Shown in pieces: positions 1 through 5,549 of a stretch of DNA of 11,699 bases; position 1 is the first letter of the stretch, and the number at the start of each line of letters is the position of its first letter. Location: contig DBLC01000061.1 of NCBI GenBank assembly GCA_002297935.1, positions 7,348 to 19,046 of the forward strand. The letters run 5' to 3'. Source of the DNA: Dialister sp. UBA734. Its GTDB lineage: Bacteria > Bacillota > Negativicutes > Veillonellales > Dialisteraceae. A program made the translations under genes and the position numbers. The notes under the pieces are model-generated. The model made no database searches and was not told the DNA's origin. It saw only the letters and a list, made by a program, of their open reading frames with translations.

Positions 1-130
1 TCCTCGCTTTGAATAAAAATTCAAGAATAATTTCAAACCATGATTAAATCAGTGTTTCCCTAGCGTCTTTATCTCATTTGAGAAAAATGAGAAAGTTGAG
101 TAACCTTAGCAACCTGAGTAACCTGTAACA

Positions 131-616
131 TCACATCAACATCATATGACTGGTAGCTTCTGCACACACTGTACCGTCGGACTTTTTCACCTGGGCTTCC
201 ATGACAACCAGGTGGCCTTTTCGCTTGGTTTCTCGGCAGGTGATGATGACGGTTTCTCCGATGAGGACAGGATTCCGGAAACGGGATTCCATTTTTCCGG
301 TATAGGCCGGTTTTCCTTCTTTCATGAAAAGATAATTGCCCATCAATTCATCCATAAGAGTCATAATGAGCCCGCCGTGCATACGGTCGTTATAACTCTG
401 GTGCTCATGGGCTGGCGTGAAGACCGCCAGACTCCCCTGGGGGAGGACAAAGAAATGCAAGTGCAGCCCGATGGGATTATGGACACCGCAAGCAAAACAC
501 ATATCATATTCGGATTTCTGTTTCCATTCTACCAGAGGAAATCCCAATTTCTTTTCCTCTGCTGCCAGTACATCTTTTTCTTGGACTGTTAAAGGGAAGA
601 GTTCATGATCACACAT
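131..616 (-). CDS. PaaI-family hotdog-fold thioesterase
   Basis: A 161-residue single-domain protein of the PaaI/YiiD-like hotdog thioesterase group, which hydrolyses acyl-CoA or related thioesters; the substrate cannot be read from the sequence. The core motif HGGLIMTLMDE lies at residues 80-90, with Asp89/Glu90 in the position of the usual catalytic acid. An N-terminal CFACGVHNPIGLHL motif (residues 40-53) with a CxxC pair is typical of the subgroup whose members begin with a 'C-x-x-C-G-x-x-N-P-x-G-L' stretch. The ATG at 614-616 is preceded by a perfect AGGAGG (623-628) six bases upstream, which fixes the start. It is transcribed divergently from the T-box/aminotransferase unit and appears monocistronic. 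I see no convincing terminator in the 130 bases downstream, only small hairpins (9-24, 72-92) without a T run. Cytosolic, no signal peptide. Family call is firm; role is open. Confidence 0.85.
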   Translation of the reverse strand: MCDHELFPLTVQEKDVLAAEEKKLGFPLVEWKQKSEYDMCFACGVHNPIGLHLHFFVLPQGSLAVFTPAHEHQSYNDRMHGGLIMTLMDELMGNYLFMKEGKPAYTGKMESRFRNPVLIGETVIITCRETKRKGHLVVMEAQVKKSDGTVCAEATSHMMLM

Positions 617-659
617 AGTAAGCCTCCTAGTATTGATGTGATGAAACTAAATTTTATCT

Positions 660-668
660 ATTATAACA
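660..668 (-). promoter_or_regulatory. extended -10 promoter of the thioesterase gene
   Basis: Read on the minus strand this is TGTTATAAT: a perfect -10 hexamer with the TGN extension. No good -35 hexamer is seen, as is common with extended -10 promoters. It lies about 45 bases before the start codon. Confidence 0.5.
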
Positions 669-740
669 CGAGAAAAACATTGAGATGTACAGAGTTAGTG
701 TAGGGAGTACATAAAGTGTAAAGGTTATTGTTCAACCGTT

Positions 741-907
741 TTCATTCTGTAACAAATCAATAACGCCGCTTGCCACAAGGGGATAAAAGGTTATATAGGG
801 TTATGCACTTACGATAAACGCATAACCATGTATAACCTTTCATAACCCTGTAACAAGCTTTATATGCAGGATGTTAGGCCATCTTATTCAGTAGAATGAT
901 AACTTTT
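741..907. repeat. ATAACC-type interspersed repeat, copy A
   Basis: This ~165-bp stretch aligns by eye along its whole length with 8618-8784 (copy D), and its right half with 5341-5434 (B) and 7884-7978 (C). Shared landmarks in order are CCGCNTGNCACAAGG, a pair of inverted AGGTTAT / ATAACC blocks around TTACGATA, CATAACCATGTATAAC, a TATATG block, and CAGTAGAATNATAAC at the right end. There is no ORF and no transposase. It sits between the thioesterase promoter and the T-box promoter, and nothing else gene-like is seen in 669-950. Confidence 0.7.
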
Positions 908-952
908 CCGCTATTTCTAACTTCTCACTTCTCACTGCTTTTCAAAACCCTA

Positions 953-980
953 TTGACATTTAGAATGAACGGTGTAAAAT
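953..980 (+). promoter_or_regulatory. sigma-70-type promoter of the T-box leader
   Basis: TTGACA (953-958), 16-base spacer, TAAAAT (975-980): a near-consensus housekeeping promoter. Transcription would begin near 987, just before the first T-box aptamer, giving a leader of about 530 bases. Confidence 0.8.
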
Positions 981-1000
981 TTAATATACAATAAAAGAAT

Positions 1001-1168
1001 CAATGACAGGGATTGGGAAAAGAATTTCATGGCCGCCAAGAGAGCTGCAGCGTGGTGAAAAGCAGCCGGTGTGTGAAATTTGGCTCACCCAGGAGTTTTG
1101 GAAATGAAACCAGTAGTTTCCAACGTAGCCAGCGTTATGGGCAATGAAAAAGCAAGGATCAGGACACG
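1001..1168 (+). promoter_or_regulatory. upstream T-box aptamer unit (candidate Leu CUC specifier), no intact antiterminator
   Basis: Has the T-box Stem I layout. It starts CAATGA (1001); an AAGAGAG AG-bulge strand (1038-1044) precedes distal stem GCTGC/GCAGC (1044-1048/1062-1066), which closes a loop containing GTGGTGAAA. ATTTCAT/GTGAAAT (1024-1030/1073-1079) forms the stem above the specifier loop. In the specifier position of the 3' strand is CUC (1084-1086) followed by ACC, like AUC-ACC in the second unit and at nearly the same distance (17 versus 18 bases) from the distal stem. A small stem (AACG/CGTT, 1121-1135) and CGTTA follow. Where the T-box motif should come, only AGGATCAGGACACG (1155-1168) is found, half matching the consensus and lacking UGGNACC. 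No terminator with a U run follows. Unit recognition is good; the specifier is a by-eye assignment. Confidence 0.65.
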
Positions 1169-1363
1169 TCCATGGTTAGACCATGCCAAAGAGAGCCGAC
1201 GGAAGGTGCAAGTCGGTGCATACTACAATGGAATATCACCTGTAAGCTCTTTGGTGGAACCAAGTACACGAAAGCGTCTCTCACGTTACGAGGAAGAGTA
1301 TAATGTAGGGTGGTACCGCGCATGTCGCCCCTATTTCCGAGAAGGAAGTAGGGGCGTTTTTTT
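1142..1363 (+). promoter_or_regulatory. T-box riboswitch (candidate Ile AUC specifier) with intact antiterminator and terminator
   Basis: T-box leaders bind uncharged tRNA and allow read-through when a specific amino acid is short. Present here: CAATGA start (1142), AAAGAGAG (1188-1195), distal stem CCGAC/GTCGG (1196-1200/1212-1216) around a GGUG-containing loop, and lower stem CAGG/CCTG (1160-1163/1239-1242). The specifier loop GGAATATCACC gives AUC (1235-1237), matching the usual GAAU-codon-ACC context. A short stem near CGTTA follows. The exact T-box motif AGGGTGGTACCGCG is at 1307-1320. Its AGGG and GCG can pair with CCCT (1329-1332) and CGC (1326-1328) to form the classical antiterminator with a seven-base bulge. 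The alternative is the terminator at 1326-1363. The 5' strand of this Stem I overlaps the place where the upstream unit's antiterminator would be. Confidence 0.92.
1326..1363 (+). terminator. T-box intrinsic terminator
   Basis: CGCCCCTATTTCC (1326-1338) pairs with GGAAGTAGGGGCG (1344-1356): 13 pairs including one G-U, five-base loop, then seven T (1357-1363). The 5' strand is shared with the antiterminator, so the two are mutually exclusive. Confidence 0.95.
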
Positions 1364-1397
1364 ATTTCCTGACTGTCGTTGATTCCTCTATTTAAAT

Positions 1398-1461
1398 GGT
1401 GACTAGTGACTTGGGACTAGGGGATCTTCTCCATTCACCAGTTACGAGTCTGCTAGTCACC
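1398..1461. repeat. GTGACTAG-type inverted repeat inserted in the aminotransferase leader
   Basis: Perfect nine-base arms GGTGACTAG (1398-1406) and CTAGTCACC (1453-1461), with further partial pairing (AGTGAC, ACTGG-like words) inside. It uses the same words as tracts at 3119-3145, 5446-5480, 7985-8042 and 10606-10629. It lies between the T-box terminator and the ribosome site and so is part of the read-through transcript. Confidence 0.6.
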
Positions 1462-1480
1462 GATAAGAGTTTGTTAATAC

Positions 1481-1504
1481 AGAAGACCAAAGTCTTCTTA
1501 TTTT
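1481..1504 (+). promoter_or_regulatory. hairpin just upstream of the aminotransferase ribosome site
   Basis: AGAAGAC (1481-1487) and GTCTTCT (1492-1498) form a perfect seven-pair stem with loop CAAA, followed by TATTTT. It ends ten bases before the Shine-Dalgarno. It could be a weak second attenuator or an mRNA-stabilising hairpin; function unknown. Confidence 0.4.
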
Positions 1505-1520
1505 GAAAGGAGAGATTGCT

Positions 1521-2729
1521 ATGGCAATTCGTTTTTCTGATGTACTTGAACATATGGGTCCTTCCGACCTGGGTCCCCTTCTGGCTCTGACTGCTCAGCC
1601 AGATATTATTTCCTTTGCAGGCGGCCTGCCGGCTCCGAAAACCTTCCCGCTGAAGGAACTGACTGAAGTTGCTATCAAAGTAAGAGAAGAAGATGGCGCT
1701 GGTGCTATGCAGTACGGTCCATCGCTGGGCTTCCTGGGACTCCGTGAAGCCATCGCTGACCGCATGAATCGCATGTATCAGCCAATGGGCATGGAAAAAG
1801 TCGAAGCAAAGAACATCATGATCGTTACCGGTTCTCAGCAGGGCCTGGATATCACCGGCCGTGTATTCCTGAACAAAGGCGACGTAGTTCTCTGCGAAAG
1901 CCCGACATACCTGGGTGCTATCGGTGCCTTCGATTTTGAACAGCCGAAATACATCGAAGTTCCAACCGATGATGACGGAATCATTCCGGAAGAACTGGAA
2001 AAAGTTCTCGAAACCACTGACAAAGTTAAATTCATCTACGTTATTCCGAACTATCAGAACCCAACCGGCCGCTGCATGTCCCTGGAACGCCGTAAGAAAT
2101 TCATGGAAATCGTTACCAAATTTGAAATTCCGGTATTCGAAGATAACCCCTATGGCGACCTCCGCTTTGAAGGCGAAGAAATCGCTCCTCTCATCACCAT
2201 GGATCCGAAACACCTGGTTATGTACTCCGGCACCTTCTCCAAGACCCTGGCTCCTGGCATGAGACTGGCATGGATGGTCTGCAACGACGAAATCCTGGCA
2301 AAGATGGATCTGGTCAAAGGCTCCACCGACCTGTCCACCCCATCTGTAACCCAGCGTGAAGTAGCTATGTACATGAAAAACTACGACTTCGAAGGCCACG
2401 TACAGGATAACTGCAAACTGTACGGCCATCGTCGTGATGTAATGTGCAACGCTATCAAAGAGTATTTCCCGAAAGACGTCAAATGCACCTATCCGCACGG
2501 CGGACTCTTCCTGTGGGTAGAACTGCCAGAAGGTTGTGACTCCCGCGAACTGTTCAAATACGCACTGGACAGAAAAGTAGCTTACGTACCAGGCGACGCT
2601 TTCTTCCCAGCTTCCCGCAAGAAGAACTACTTCCGTCTGAACTTCTCCTACAATGACGACGACGTTACCGTAGAAGGCGTAAAGAGACTGGCTGATGCTC
2701 TGAAAGCATACTTGGCTGATAAGAAATAA
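1521..2729 (+). CDS. fold-type-I PLP-dependent aminotransferase (LysN/ARO8-like)
   Basis: A 402-residue cytosolic PLP enzyme moving amino groups between an amino acid and a 2-oxo acid. Family marks: SFAGGLP near residue 34, NPTG at 180-183, EDNPYGD with Asp208 in the position that contacts the pyridine nitrogen, SGTFSKTLAPGMR with Lys241 as the expected Schiff-base lysine, and RLNFS with Arg372 as the expected carboxylate-binding arginine. There is no N-terminal GntR domain, so it is an enzyme and not a MocR regulator. The ATG at 1521 with GGAGAG seven bases upstream is preferred over an in-frame TTG at 1503. It is the only gene under the two-aptamer T-box leader. If the specifiers read Leu (CUC) and Ile (AUC), a biosynthetic branched-chain transamination role is likely, although this family also includes 2-aminoadipate and aromatic enzymes. 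Codon use is strongly biased (CTG, GGC, GAA, CGT), like the ribosomal gene in this window, suggesting high expression. Confidence 0.9.
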   Translation: MAIRFSDVLEHMGPSDLGPLLALTAQPDIISFAGGLPAPKTFPLKELTEVAIKVREEDGAGAMQYGPSLGFLGLREAIADRMNRMYQPMGMEKVEAKNIMIVTGSQQGLDITGRVFLNKGDVVLCESPTYLGAIGAFDFEQPKYIEVPTDDDGIIPEELEKVLETTDKVKFIYVIPNYQNPTGRCMSLERRKKFMEIVTKFEIPVFEDNPYGDLRFEGEEIAPLITMDPKHLVMYSGTFSKTLAPGMRLAWMVCNDEILAKMDLVKGSTDLSTPSVTQREVAMYMKNYDFEGHVQDNCKLYGHRRDVMCNAIKEYFPKDVKCTYPHGGLFLWVELPEGCDSRELFKYALDRKVAYVPGDAFFPASRKKNYFRLNFSYNDDDVTVEGVKRLADALKAYLADKK

Positions 2730-2759
2730 GCCTTTCTTTGATGTAGTCATATAAAAAGT

Positions 2760-2797
2760 CCCCTTGTTAGCACATGGTGTTGACAAGGGGATTTTTT
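2760..2797 (+). terminator. intrinsic terminator after the aminotransferase gene
   Basis: CCCCTTGTTAGCAC (2760-2773) pairs with GTGTTGACAAGGGG (2777-2790) around a three-base loop (ATG), with two G-U pairs, followed by ATTTTTT. Confidence 0.92.
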
Positions 2798-2895
2798 ATA
2801 CGAGCGAGAAGTGAATGTTGCTGGTTGTTAGTTATTTGTTGTTGGTTTATCTACTGCGGCCATGAATGACAACTTGCCTTGACGAGAGGGATGTT

Positions 2896-2948
2896 GGTTT
2901 AAGGTTTAGGGGGTGGGGGTTAACCCCTTACACCTTAAAACCTAAACC
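2896..2948. repeat. large imperfect palindrome
   Basis: Centred on GGGGTTAACCCC (2916-2927), with outer arms GGTTTAAGG (2896-2904) and CCTTAAAACC (2933-2942). There is an alternative pairing of GGTTTAGG (2903-2910) with CCTAAACC (2941-2948). No T run marks it as a terminator. It belongs to the gene-free stretch 2798-3707, in which I find only this palindrome, the possible RNA at 2961-3069 and the repeat at 3165-3435. Confidence 0.6.
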
Positions 2949-2960
2949 CAAAGAAACAGA

Positions 2961-3069
2961 AAGGTAAGCGGGAAGCATACTAAATATCGCTAGGAGCCTA
3001 GAAGCTGCGTGGTGCCGCATTCACCTTGGCCTCATCCCAAGCATAACACGTAATTACCGGGCTTCCGTT
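2961..3069 (+). ncRNA. possible structured non-coding RNA, class unknown
   Basis: GGAAGC (2971-2976) and GCTTCC (3061-3066) can close a ~95-base domain. Three small hairpins lie inside: CTAG/CTAG (around 2991-3002), TGCG/CGCA (3006-3009/3016-3019) and CTTGG/CCAAG (3025-3029/3037-3041). GGTAA (2963-2967) could pair with TTACC (3054-3058), which would cross the closing stem as a pseudoknot. CATTCACCTTGG resembles a short stretch of E. coli 6S RNA, but the rest does not fit 6S, SRP, RNase P or tmRNA. Strand is assumed. This is a structural hint only. Confidence 0.2.
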
Positions 3070-3164
3070 GTAACAGGGCATACTTAGTTAGTTGTTTGCT
3101 ATATGAGGGAAAAGGTGACTGGTAGACTGGTGACTAGTGACTGGGAAGATTTCTGATATATTGT

Positions 3165-3435
3165 GAATGACACAGCCACTAGCTCCTGGTTGTTAGACTC
3201 TAGCCGGCTAGCAGCCAGGAGCTAAGGGCTAGTAGCTGTGACACTAGCGAAGTCTCGTATATTTCCAGTCATGAGTCACCAGCTACCAAAATCTATTTCA
3301 TTGCCATGGCAGCATTACATTTTTCTTACGCGAGTTTACCCCTCTCCTTTCCTTGGAAGGGGGATTGGTCGAAAGGCAATAGAATATGAAATGAAAAAGC
3401 ACATCTTCTTTTACAAGAGGGGGGCTTTTTGTGCG
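3165..3435. repeat. pilin-flanking repeat, copy 1
   Basis: Aligns along ~270 bp with 4115-4397. Shared landmarks are a large palindrome centred on CTAGCCGGCTAG (3200-3211; 4164-4175 in copy 2), GTCACCAG(C/T)TA, CGAATTGGTCGAAAGGCAAT-like text (GGATTGGTCGAAAGGCAAT here), and AAAAAGCACATCTTCTTTTA leading into GCTTTTNGTGCG. In this copy the final hairpin is imperfect (AAGC 3397-3400 with GCTT 3424-3427), so terminator function is doubtful. The left edge is in GTGACTAG-type words (3119-3145). Confidence 0.7.
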
Positions 3436-3707
3436 TGTTCCGGGCGTAGCCCGATACTGCTATAGATTATATCCTCAACCGCAACGTTTCCTAATGGGAT
3501 ACATGGTAGAGTCATCTGTTTCTTATATCCGAAAAATTGATTTATTCGAGCAATCTGAAAACCTGTAACGCTTTATTATCTCTTTTTAGAATCAAATACA
3601 AAATATACATGCTAAATTGGCATTCGCATTTTGCTTTCTCTTTTAGGATAATAAAAGAAAGCATACCGCTCGGGGCGGCAGTGAGGCAAGGACCAGAGGA
3701 GGTCACT

Positions 3708-4094
3708 ATGGAACAACAAAGGATGGGTAAGAAACGCAAGGGATTTATGTTGTTGGAATTGATCATTGTGGTGGCCATCATAGGGATTCTGGCGGCGGTG
3801 GCGGTGCCCAATTTGATTGGCATGACTGATGAAGCGAAAGTGGCGCGGATTCAGTCCGACTTATCCACCATTGGCACCGCAGCGGAATTATACTACGTGA
3901 AAAATGGCTCCTATCCCACCGCATTGACCCAGTTGGTAGACAGCGATAGCAGCAAAGGTTATTTGAAGAACTTGCCGGAACCACCGGATAAGAGCGTAAC
4001 CTATACCATTGGTGCTAAAGGGGAAGTGACCGCTACGTTTAACAATGTGACCTATTCATCTTTTGGAAAATCAACGGAAGCCAAAAAGGAATGA
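3708..4094 (+). CDS. type IV pilin / type II pseudopilin (GspG/PilA-like)
   Basis: A 128-residue prepilin. The leader peptide is short and basic, with KKRKG before the class III cleavage site Gly12|Phe13. The mature protein begins FMLLELIIVVAIIGILAAVA, with the hallmark Glu at mature position 5 (Glu17), and then the usual hydrophobic N-terminal helix. The globular part (DEAKVARIQSDLSTI, LYYVKNGSYPTALTQLV, YLKNLPEPP) resembles major pseudopilins GspG and Firmicute PilA/ComGC relatives. It would be processed by a prepilin peptidase in the inner membrane and assembled into a pilus or pseudopilus. The ATG at 3708 has AGAGGAGG five bases upstream; longer in-frame reading from 3537 lacks a ribosome site. 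No pilus assembly ATPase, platform protein or peptidase gene lies nearby, so it is an orphan pilin gene, flanked on both sides by the same repeat. GACC/GGTC (3691-3694/3701-3704) could enclose part of the ribosome site. Confidence 0.9.
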   Translation: MEQQRMGKKRKGFMLLELIIVVAIIGILAAVAVPNLIGMTDEAKVARIQSDLSTIGTAAELYYVKNGSYPTALTQLVDSDSSKGYLKNLPEPPDKSVTYTIGAKGEVTATFNNVTYSSFGKSTEAKKE

Positions 4095-4114
4095 AAATAT
4101 GGGGAACTAGAAAA

Positions 4115-4397
4115 TTCAGGGATACCGCTAGTATTACAGCTATTAGCCACTAGCATCTAGCAACTAGCCGGCTAGCAATCAGAAGCTAAAAGCTGGTAGC
4201 TGTTTCCCTAGCGGTATCTAGGGATTTCTCAGTCACGAGTCACCAGTTATCCAATTTATTACGTTGCTATGAATCATTATATTTTTCTTCTTCATCTCCA
4301 ATTCTACTTTTTATGGAAAGTCGAATTGGTCGAAAGGCAATTGAATAAGGAACGAAAAAGCACATCTTCTTTTACAAGAAGGTGTGCTTTTGTGCGC
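4115..4397. repeat. pilin-flanking repeat, copy 2
   Basis: Second copy of the 3165-3435 repeat, about 960 bp downstream in the same orientation. It contains perfect 11-base arms GATACCGCTAG (4121-4131) and CTAGCGGTATC (4208-4218), inner CAGCTA/TAGCTG arms (4137-4142/4197-4202) and the central CTAGCCGGCTAG palindrome. It ends in an intact hairpin terminator (see 4358-4394). It begins about 20 bases after the pilin stop codon. Confidence 0.7.
4358..4394 (+). terminator. intrinsic terminator at the end of repeat copy 2, possibly bidirectional
   Basis: AAGCACATCTTCTT (4358-4371) pairs with AAGAAGGTGTGCTT (4376-4389): 14 pairs with one G-U, loop TTAC, then TTGTG. On the opposite strand the stem is followed by TTTTTCG. 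It is the first clear terminator after the pilin gene, ~260 bases away. Confidence 0.75.
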
Positions 4398-4483
4398 TAA
4401 AAAAGCAGTTGGAAGCAGGTCGAGGATGTTAGAAACAGATATAAACAACGCCAATAAAAATAGTGATTTTTCATAAAATAAAA

Positions 4484-4530
4484 AAATCCGTAGATCATCC
4501 ACCAGGGAAATGTGGACGATTTACGGATTT
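4484..4530. terminator. long hairpin, candidate terminator between the pilin and tRNA units
   Basis: AAATCCGTAGATC-A-TCCAC (4484-4502) pairs with GTGGA-C-GATTTACGGATTT (4512-4530), with one mismatch and one G-U pair. It is A-rich before and T-rich after (ATTTTATG), so it could stop transcription on either strand. It would back up the tRNA terminator at 4552-4584. Confidence 0.45.
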
Positions 4531-4551
4531 ATTTTATGTAGGGATTGGCAA

Positions 4552-4584
4552 AAAAATACTCTTGGCAAAACCAAGAGTATTTTT
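4552..4584 (-). terminator. intrinsic terminator of the tRNA operon
   Basis: AAAAATACTCTTGG (4552-4565) pairs with CCAAGAGTATTTTT (4571-4584), loop CAAAA. On the minus strand the stem ends in seven T (4550-4556 complement). It abuts the CCA end of tRNA-Arg. Confidence 0.9.
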
Positions 4585-4660
4585 GGTGACCCAGGAGAGA
4601 TTCGAACTCACGACCCACCGCTTAGAAGGCGGTTGCTCTATCCAACTGAGCTACTGAGCC
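4584..4660 (-). tRNA. tRNA-Arg (anticodon UCU)
   Basis: Minus strand: acceptor GGCTCAG pairs with CTGGGTC (with G-U pairs), discriminator A, and CCA is genomically encoded (4584-4586). Anticodon stem ACCGC/GCGGT flanks loop CTTCTAA with anticodon TCT (complement of 4624-4626). The T arm contains GTTCGAATC. It reads AGA, with AGG by wobble. It is second in a two-tRNA operon, four bases after tRNA-Pro. Confidence 0.97.
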
Positions 4661-4664
4661 ATAA

Positions 4665-4740
4665 TGGTCGGGGCAGCCGGACTCGAACTGGCGACCCCCT
4701 GCTCCCAAAGCAGGTGCGCTACCAACTGCGCTATGCCCCG
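4665..4740 (-). tRNA. tRNA-Pro (anticodon UGG)
   Basis: Minus strand: acceptor CGGGGCA pairs with TGCCCCG, discriminator A, and CCA is encoded (4665-4667). Anticodon stem CTGC/GCAG flanks loop TTTGGGA with anticodon TGG (complement of 4705-4707). The T arm contains GTTCGAGTC. It is first in the operon, directly after the promoter at 4753-4781. Confidence 0.97.
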
Positions 4741-4752
4741 TGACGTTTATAG

Positions 4753-4781
4753 ATTATACATCATCACCTTTCATTCGTCAA
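4753..4781 (-). promoter_or_regulatory. strong promoter of the tRNA operon
   Basis: Minus strand: TTGACG (4776-4781 complement), 17-base spacer, perfect TATAAT (4753-4758 complement). The start would be about five bases upstream of mature tRNA-Pro. Confidence 0.9.
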
Positions 4782-4846
4782 CACCTTTTTGAAAGTTTTT
4801 TCAAAATTTCCTGGTGCCCTTAGTGATGGGGTGGATGTCATACAAA

Positions 4847-4906
4847 AAGCACCGTCTGCAAAGGGTGAGGAATCTCAGAATGGAATAGCCCACACAGACA
4901 GTGCTT
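4847..4906. repeat. 12-base inverted repeat in the tRNA-rpoD spacer
   Basis: AAGCACCGTCTG (4847-4858) and CAGACAGTGCTT (4895-4906) are inverted with one mismatch, 36 bases apart. The stretch 4782-5499 holds no gene I can support. It contains this repeat, a parS-like site, a GGCAGTTGGC/CTAACTGC word tract (5034-5080) and two repeat fragments. Confidence 0.45.
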
Positions 4907-5086
4907 CTGGTAATAGGATAGGTGAAGTATTAGAAATGTCAATGGTGAGGAAGTAAAGAAAAATAATGTACGTAAACTTTTTATCTTAGAAATATCATGT
5001 AATAGCATTGTCCAATACCCTGTTTTATAGAGTAGGCAGTTGGCGGGAGGCAGAAAAATGGCTAACTGCTTACTGCTAACTAGGAA

Positions 5087-5102
5087 TGTTTCACGTGAAA
5101 CG
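5087..5102. promoter_or_regulatory. parS-like centromere site
   Basis: TGTTTCACGTGAAACG contains a perfect 14-base palindrome (5088-5101). It matches the ParB (Spo0J) binding consensus TGTTTCACGTGAAACA at 15 of 16 positions; the last base differs. It is intergenic. ParB spreads from such sites and recruits SMC condensin for chromosome segregation. The match is direct; ParB binding is inferred. Confidence 0.65.
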
Positions 5103-5230
5103 TGACTCTTGAAGGGATTAGAAATAGAAGTGCCATGATTTGATTCAGTAAGCCATTCTCGCTAGTGCTGAGATTCTGCATATCCAGTTTCATATTTTCT
5201 ATATCTTTCATATTTTCTATATCACAAAGC

Positions 5231-5270
5231 ACAAATACAACCGGTCGAAATGACGATAAAGATAATACCG
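5231..5270. repeat. CGGTCGAAATGACG repeat fragment
   Basis: ACAAATACAACCGGTCGAAATGACGATAAAGATAATACCG-type text: CGGTCGAAATGACG followed by (A/C)TA(A/T)AGAT(A/G)ATACCG. It matches 11129-11170 closely. It has no coding content. Confidence 0.6.
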
Positions 5271-5340
5271 CTGGATGGTTGAGCTCATCAATGTAAAATG
5301 ATATTTCCAAGATAGTAAGTTATGAGACATTTGGAAAGCC

Positions 5341-5434
5341 CATAACCTTTTATAACTCTTTTACCCCTGGGACATTCCAATATATATTCTATGTTAGAAG
5401 AGTCTGTTCAGCAGAATAATAACCTCCACCACTC
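5341..5434. repeat. ATAACC-type repeat, copy B (right half)
   Basis: CATAACCTTTTATAAC, TTTTACCCC, TATGTTAGAAGA and GCAGAATAATAACCTCCA match copy C at 7884-7978 almost base for base, and the right halves of copies A and D. It is followed by CACCACTCC and GTCACCAG-type words (5446-5480), exactly as in copy C, and then by the rpoD promoter. Confidence 0.7.
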
Positions 5435-5499
5435 CTAACTAGTATTTCCCAATTACCAGTCATCAGTCACGAGTCACCATATTTCCCTTTCAAAAATTC

Positions 5500-5528
5500 T
5501 TGCTTTTACCATATAAAAGTGATATTAT
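5500..5528 (+). promoter_or_regulatory. rpoD promoter
   Basis: TTGCTT (5500-5505), 17-base spacer, TATTAT (5523-5528). Predicted start near 5535 leaves a ~145-base leader before the TTG start codon. Confidence 0.6.
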
Positions 5529-5549
5529 TATATTCTGACTTAATACCAT

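Noticed and set aside
1155..1168. A second working antiterminator in the first T-box unit
   Set aside because: AGGATCAGGACACG lacks the UGGNACC core that pairs with the tRNA end, and no U-tract terminator follows.
1080..1382. 100-residue plus-strand ORF
   Set aside because: It lies wholly in the T-box leader and terminator; the RNA structure explains the sequence and there is no ribosome site.
1392..2786. 464-residue minus-strand ORF
   Set aside because: Antisense to the aminotransferase gene; open only because of that gene's codon bias, with no recognisable domain.
2961..3069. 6S RNA
   Set aside because: Only CATTCACCTTGG recalls E. coli 6S; length and arm pairing do not fit, so I list it as an unknown possible RNA.
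3238..3465. 75-residue plus-strand ORF
   Set aside because: Lies in the pilin-flanking repeat; the matching copy at 4115-4397 does not keep the frame.
4463..4743. Plus-strand ORFs of 64 and 77 residues
   Set aside because: They run across the two tRNA genes on the opposite strand; tRNA-spanning ORFs of this kind are a known annotation artefact.
4847..4906. Terminator
   Set aside because: The arms are 36 bases apart and no T run follows on either strand.
5080..5310. 76-residue minus-strand ORF
   Set aside because: Crosses a repeat fragment and the parS-like site, contains a short tandem duplication (ATATTTTCTATATC-type), and lacks a ribosome site.
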